Source: Methylococcaceae bacterium | Lineage (GTDB): Bacteria > Pseudomonadota > Gammaproteobacteria > Methylococcales > Methylomonadaceae | DNA: 11,609 bases | Reading direction: 5' to 3' | Assembly (NCBI GenBank): GCA_947484105.1 | Contig: CANKON010000020.1 | Span: forward strand, 1 to 11,609 | Shown: in pieces, positions 8,376-11,609 of the stretch | Position numbering within the stretch: position 1 is the stretch's first letter | Layout of the letters: each line of letters begins with the position of its first letter | The notes under the pieces: generated by a model | Told to the model about the DNA's origin: nothing | The model's database searches: none | The model's input: only the letters and a program-made list of their open reading frames with translations | Program-made: the position numbers and the translations under genes

Positions 8376-10769
8376 TTAACCGACTGGATTTGACCATTTC
8401 CAATTTTGAATTTCTGGCATATCTTCGCCATATTTCGAGATGTATTGTTTGTGATCAATCAATTTATTTCGCAATGCTTGTTTGAGATAAACCGCTTGAT
8501 CTTTCAAACGTGGTACGCGATCAATCGCATCCATTGCCAAATGGAAACGATCCACTTCGTTCATCACTACCATATCGAATGGCGTTGAAGTCGTACCTTC
8601 TTCTTTGTAGCCACGAACGTGCAGATTTGCATGATTCGAGCGGCGATAAGTCAAGCGATGAATCAACCAAGGGTAGCCGTGATACGCAAACACAACAGGT
8701 TTGTCGTGCGTGAATAATTCGGTAAATGACGCATCACTCAAACCGTTTGGATGTTCGGTTTCAGGTTGCAACTTCATTAAGTTCACCACGTTAATCACGC
8801 GGATTTTTAAGTCTGGCACTTCGCGGCGCAAAATATCAACAGCGGCTAAACATTCCAATGTCGGAACATCGCCCGCGCAAGCCATCACAACATCTGGTGA
8901 CGTGCCGTTGTCATTACTTGCCCATTCCCAAACGCTTACACCCGCTTCACAATGTTTCGCCGCAGCGTCCATTGACAACCATTGTGGCGCAGGTTGTTTG
9001 CCTGCCACGATAACATTCACATAATTGCGGCTACGCAAAACGTGATCTGTTACAGACAACAACGTGTTTGCATCGGGTGGTAAAAACACGCGAATCACTT
9101 CGGCTTTTTTATTCACAACGTGATCGATGAAACCTGGATCTTGATGTGAAAAACCGTTGTGATCTTGTCGCCAAACGTGCGAAGTCAACAAATAGTTAAG
9201 CGATGCAATCGGTCTGCGCCAAGGAATACGATTCGTCGTTTTAAGCCATTTTGCGTGCTGGTTAAACATCGAATCAATCAAATGAATAAACGCTTCGTAG
9301 CACGAGAAGAAACCATGACGACCTGTCAATAAATAGCCTTCGAGCCAACCTTGACAAGTGTGTTCGCTCAAAATTTCCATTACGCGACCGTCTTGAGACA
9401 AATCGGTATCTTCTGGAAGAATTTTTTCCATCCAAACGCGCGACGTTGCAGCAAATACGTCATCCCAACGATTTGACGAGGTTTCATCGGGTCCAAAAAT
9501 ACGGAAGTTATGTTGCTGACGATTATTTTTCATAATGTCACGCAAGAAGGTTCCCATCACCCGTGTGGCTTCAGCTTCAACGCTACCAGGTGTTGGTACG
9601 TTTACCGCGTAATCCCGAAAATCTGGCATTCTTAAATCACGCAACAAAATACCGCCGTTTGCGTGCGGATTATCACCGATACGACGATTTCCAAGTGGTG
9701 CAAGTTCTTGTAGTTCAGGAAGTGGCGCCCCGTTTTCATCGAATAATTCTTCGGGTTTATAGCTTTTTAGCCAATTTTCTAAAATCGTAATGTGTTCAGG
9801 ATTATTCGCTAAACCCGATAATGGCACTTGATGTGAACGCCAAAAATCTTCGGTTTTCTTGCCATCAACACTTTCAGGACCTGTCCAACCTTTTGGCGTA
9901 CGCATGATAATCATGGGCCAACGTGGACGTTGTAAAGTTTTGGTATCTTCTGCAGTGCGCCATTCATGTTGAATTGCTTTAATGTCAGTAATACACGCTT
10001 CTAAAACTGCTGCCATTTTTGGATGGACAATGTCAGGATCGTTGCCTTCAACGAAATGCACGTCGTAACCGTAACCCTCAAATAATTTTACCAATTCTTC
10101 TTCGCTAATTCGGCTTAAAAGCGTTGGATTAGCGATTTTATAACCGTTCAAATGCAAAATTGGTAACACCGCGCCATCACGCGCAGGGTTTAAAAATTTG
10201 TTTGAATGCCACGAAGCCGCCATTGGACCTGTTTCAGCTTCGCCGTCGCCAATGACACAGCACGCAATCAAATCTTGATTGTCAAACACGTTACCGTAAG
10301 CGTGTGACAGCGCGTAGCCTAATTCACCGCCTTCATGGATTGAGCCTGGCGTTTCGGGGGCAACGTGGCTTGGAATACCACCTGGAAAAGAGAATTGATG
10401 AAACAAATGTTTCATGCCTTCTTTATCGAGCGAAATGTTAGGGTAAAACTCGCTGTAAGTGCCTTCGAGCCAGCAATTTGCAACCATCGCAGGTCCGCCG
10501 TGACCAGGACCACAAATAAAAATCATGTTCAAATCATGTTCTTTAATGACACGATTAACGTGAACATGAATGAAATTCAAACCTGGCGTAGTTCCCCAGT
10601 GTCCAAGTAGACGGGGTTTGATGTGTGAAATGTTTAGCGGTTCAGTTAAAAGCGGATTATCGAGCAAATAAATTTGTCCGACAGACAAATAATTCGCCGC
10701 TCGCCAATAAGCATTCATTTTGGCTTGTAACGTGGAATCGAGTTTGAAATTGTATGTTTTTTCTTGCAT
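8376..10769 (-). CDS. xfp: Xylulose-5-phosphate/fructose-6-phosphate phosphoketolase
   Basis: A 797-residue thiamine-diphosphate phosphoketolase. It cleaves xylulose 5-phosphate (and usually fructose 6-phosphate) with phosphate to acetyl phosphate plus glyceraldehyde 3-phosphate (or erythrose 4-phosphate). In the N-terminal ThDP/pyrophosphate domain, [13 protein letters not shown] has His57, CGPGHGGPA has His90, and [29 protein letters not shown] (131-159) carries the family signature and active-site histidines. [12 protein letters not shown] (171-182) is the ThDP motif. The middle domain includes [14 protein letters not shown] and [12 protein letters not shown]; the C-terminal domain has [17 protein letters not shown]. 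Length matches the family (about 790-825). ATG at 10769 has AGGGA (10780-10776) 6 nt upstream. No acetate kinase or phosphotransacetylase gene is adjacent in this window. Dual versus single substrate use cannot be decided here. Confidence 0.97.
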   Translation of the reverse strand: MQEKTYNFKLDSTLQAKMNAYWRAANYLSVGQIYLLDNPLLTEPLNISHIKPRLLGHWGTTPGLNFIHVHVNRVIKEHDLNMIFICGPGHGGPAMVANCWLEGTYSEFYPNISLDKEGMKHLFHQFSFPGGIPSHVAPETPGSIHEGGELGYALSHAYGNVFDNQDLIACCVIGDGEAETGPMAASWHSNKFLNPARDGAVLPILHLNGYKIANPTLLSRISEEELVKLFEGYGYDVHFVEGNDPDIVHPKMAAVLEACITDIKAIQHEWRTAEDTKTLQRPRWPMIIMRTPKGWTGPESVDGKKTEDFWRSHQVPLSGLANNPEHITILENWLKSYKPEELFDENGAPLPELQELAPLGNRRIGDNPHANGGILLRDLRMPDFRDYAVNVPTPGSVEAEATRVMGTFLRDIMKNNRQQHNFRIFGPDETSSNRWDDVFAATSRVWMEKILPEDTDLSQDGRVMEILSEHTCQGWLEGYLLTGRHGFFSCYEAFIHLIDSMFNQHAKWLKTTNRIPWRRPIASLNYLLTSHVWRQDHNGFSHQDPGFIDHVVNKKAEVIRVFLPPDANTLLSVTDHVLRSRNYVNVIVAGKQPAPQWLSMDAAAKHCEAGVSVWEWASNDNGTSPDVVMACAGDVPTLECLAAVDILRREVPDLKIRVINVVNLMKLQPETEHPNGLSDASFTELFTHDKPVVFAYHGYPWLIHRLTYRRSNHANLHVRGYKEEGTTSTPFDMVVMNEVDRFHLAMDAIDRVPRLKDQAVYLKQALRNKLIDHKQYISKYGEDMPEIQNWKWSNPVG

Positions 10770-11116
10770 AAAAATTCCCTAAAAAGATTAAATCAGAATG
10801 TACGAACGACTGGTAAAGTCGCAGGTGTCGATATTACTACTAAATCGGGGCAAGGTAACACAATAAGTTTAAGGTTATATGACAAGTTTTTCAGGATATT
10901 GATTCAATTTAATGTGGAATTAAACACAAATAGAAGTTACGCATTGATGAAACGTTTGAATTATGCTTGAGAGAACCTATCATCCATGAAAAAATCTCGT
11001 GATAAGAAACATAACTCGTCCAAGCACAGCCCGTTGCAATCTATCGATGTACATTGGTTTTTTATTGAGCGAACCAAAATATGTCAGTTGTCGTCGGTTA
11101 GATACCGTGTTAAAAG
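10770..11116. other. 347-bp stretch without a convincing gene: xfp leader and flank of IS110 element
   Basis: The left part holds the xfp leader, with a Shine-Dalgarno AGGGA on the minus strand (10780-10776) and a small 5-bp dyad (CGACT/AGTCG) near 10806-10820. The right part follows the transposase stop codon and should contain the element's right end. A 6-bp inverted repeat TTGGTT/AACCAA (11054-11059 and 11072-11077, 12-nt loop) lies in it. The two short plus-strand open frames found here (TTG at 10764 to 10970, 68 codons; ATG 10986 to 11129, 47 codons) have no recognisable motif or Shine-Dalgarno. I could not fix the element boundary or a clear xfp promoter. Confidence 0.5.
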
Positions 11117-11609
11117 TCAAGAAACCTGACCATAATTTTCACGGTAAGATTGACGTGTTTTAAGAGCTCCAAAACATAATTGCACTAATTTTTTCATGGC
11201 AGCACATAACGCAGAACGTTTTGATTTTCCACGTTCTAACAACCGAAGATATAAGGATTTAACGTGCGGATTATAACGAGTGGCGGAAATCGCAGCCATG
11301 TAGAGAATCGCTCTCATGTGTGGCGGACCCGCTTTTGAAATACAAGAGCGTCCCAAAATGGATGAACCTGATTGACGTTGAACAGGCACTAAACCCAGAT
11401 AAGCTGTGAGTTTGTTGGCATCTTCAAAATGGTGGTTATGAACGATTGCTAATAAATGATTGCTGACTTGAGGACCGACTGCTGGAATGCTTTTAAGTAA
11501 TTCCAAATCTTCTTTGAAATTGGCATGGCTGTTTGTATGGTCATCAATATCTTTTTGAATTTTGCTGAGTTGTATTTCTAAAAATTCAATTGAATCCGTG
11601 ATGGATTTC
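11117..11609 (-). CDS. IS110-family transposase, C-terminal domain (5' part beyond window)
   Basis: The last 163 codons of an IS110-family DEDD transposase/recombinase are visible, and the frame is open to the window edge. An internal TTG at 11506 is not the start. The visible part begins with a helical, probably coiled-coil stretch (FLEIQLSKIQKDIDDH). It continues into the Transposase_20 (IS116/IS110/IS902) domain: a helix-hairpin-helix-like LLKSIPAVGPQVSNHLLA, then AYLGLVPVQRQSGSSILGR, whose serine cluster is where this family carries its catalytic serine, then ISKAGPPHMRAILYMAA. The RuvC-like DEDD catalytic domain should lie to the right of the window. The protein ends RENYGQVS. An alternative frame just past the end reads FLDF-stop-HGI-stop, so an altered C-terminus by a small frameshift is possible but not shown. 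Activity of the copy cannot be judged. Confidence 0.93.
   Translation of the reverse strand, partial: KSITDSIEFLEIQLSKIQKDIDDHTNSHANFKEDLELLKSIPAVGPQVSNHLLAIVHNHHFEDANKLTAYLGLVPVQRQSGSSILGRSCISKAGPPHMRAILYMAAISATRYNPHVKSLYLRLLERGKSKRSALCAAMKKLVQLCFGALKTRQSYRENYGQVS
11117..11609 (-). mobile_element. IS110-family insertion sequence (partial; ends undetermined)
   Basis: The presence of the element is inferred from the transposase domain. The coordinates cover only the coding part. IS110 elements lack long terminal inverted repeats and usually make no target duplication, so the right end, somewhere between about 10800 and 11116, cannot be set by eye. Confidence 0.7.

Noticed and set aside
10764..10970. 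Plus-strand open frame of 68 codons beginning at a TTG inside the xfp start
   Set aside because: Overlaps the xfp ATG and Shine-Dalgarno on the other strand, has no Shine-Dalgarno of its own and no recognisable domain.
10986..11129. Plus-strand ATG frame of 47 codons (starts MKKSRDKK)
   Set aside because: No ribosome binding site, no recognisable family, and it overlaps the 3' end of the transposase gene; likely chance or element-end sequence.

Overview
The window reads as chromosomal DNA of a moderately AT-rich gammaproteobacterium. The evidence is the set of gammaproteobacterial-type proteins (MinC/MinD/MinE, a DolP-like lipoprotein, RimO, enolase followed directly by FtsB, and NtrC) and the classic eno-ftsB gene order. 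The presence of a phosphoketolase and an IS110-family element would fit an environmental lineage such as methanotrophs (Methylococcales) or Thiotrichales/Beggiatoa relatives. That placement is a guess; the sequence alone does not settle the genus.

Layout. Positions 1-1250 (minus strand) hold the N-terminal 416 codons of a GlcD-type FAD-linked 2-hydroxyacid dehydrogenase, cut by the window edge. Upstream of it on the same strand lies a four-gene division/envelope operon transcribed right to left: minC (3724-2999), minD (2965-2156, GTG start), minE (2154-1894) and a dolP-like BON-domain lipoprotein gene (1889-1314). The operon ends in a hairpin plus U-tract terminator at about 1281-1304. A 129-bp divergent region (3725-3853) carries a candidate extended -10 promoter on each strand. 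It drives minC leftward and rimO rightward. Rightward come rimO (3854-5164), eno (5214-6494) and ftsB (6537-6806). A perfect 11-bp hairpin with a TTCG loop sits directly before the ftsB start codon and contains a possible 10-codon leader ORF.

The right half is on the minus strand. ntrC (8244-6820) converges on ftsB with 13 bp between the stop codons. xfp phosphoketolase (10769-8376) lies upstream and is separated from ntrC by a strong terminator at 8316-8350. A 347-bp stretch without a convincing gene follows, and then the C-terminal domain of an IS110-family transposase (11609-11117) that runs off the right edge.

Functions. The left centre is rich in cell-division functions: MinCDE positions the Z ring, FtsB belongs to the FtsQBL divisome complex, and DolP is an outer-membrane lipoprotein that in E. 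coli is found at the division septum. Enolase and phosphoketolase serve central carbon metabolism, RimO modifies ribosomal protein S12, and NtrC is the nitrogen-stress activator of sigma-54 promoters. No ntrB partner is next to ntrC. I do not see a wholly unknown gene system. The most unusual structures are the eno-ftsB hairpin/leader arrangement, the min-dolP operon, the orphan ntrC, and the non-coding flank of the IS110 element.
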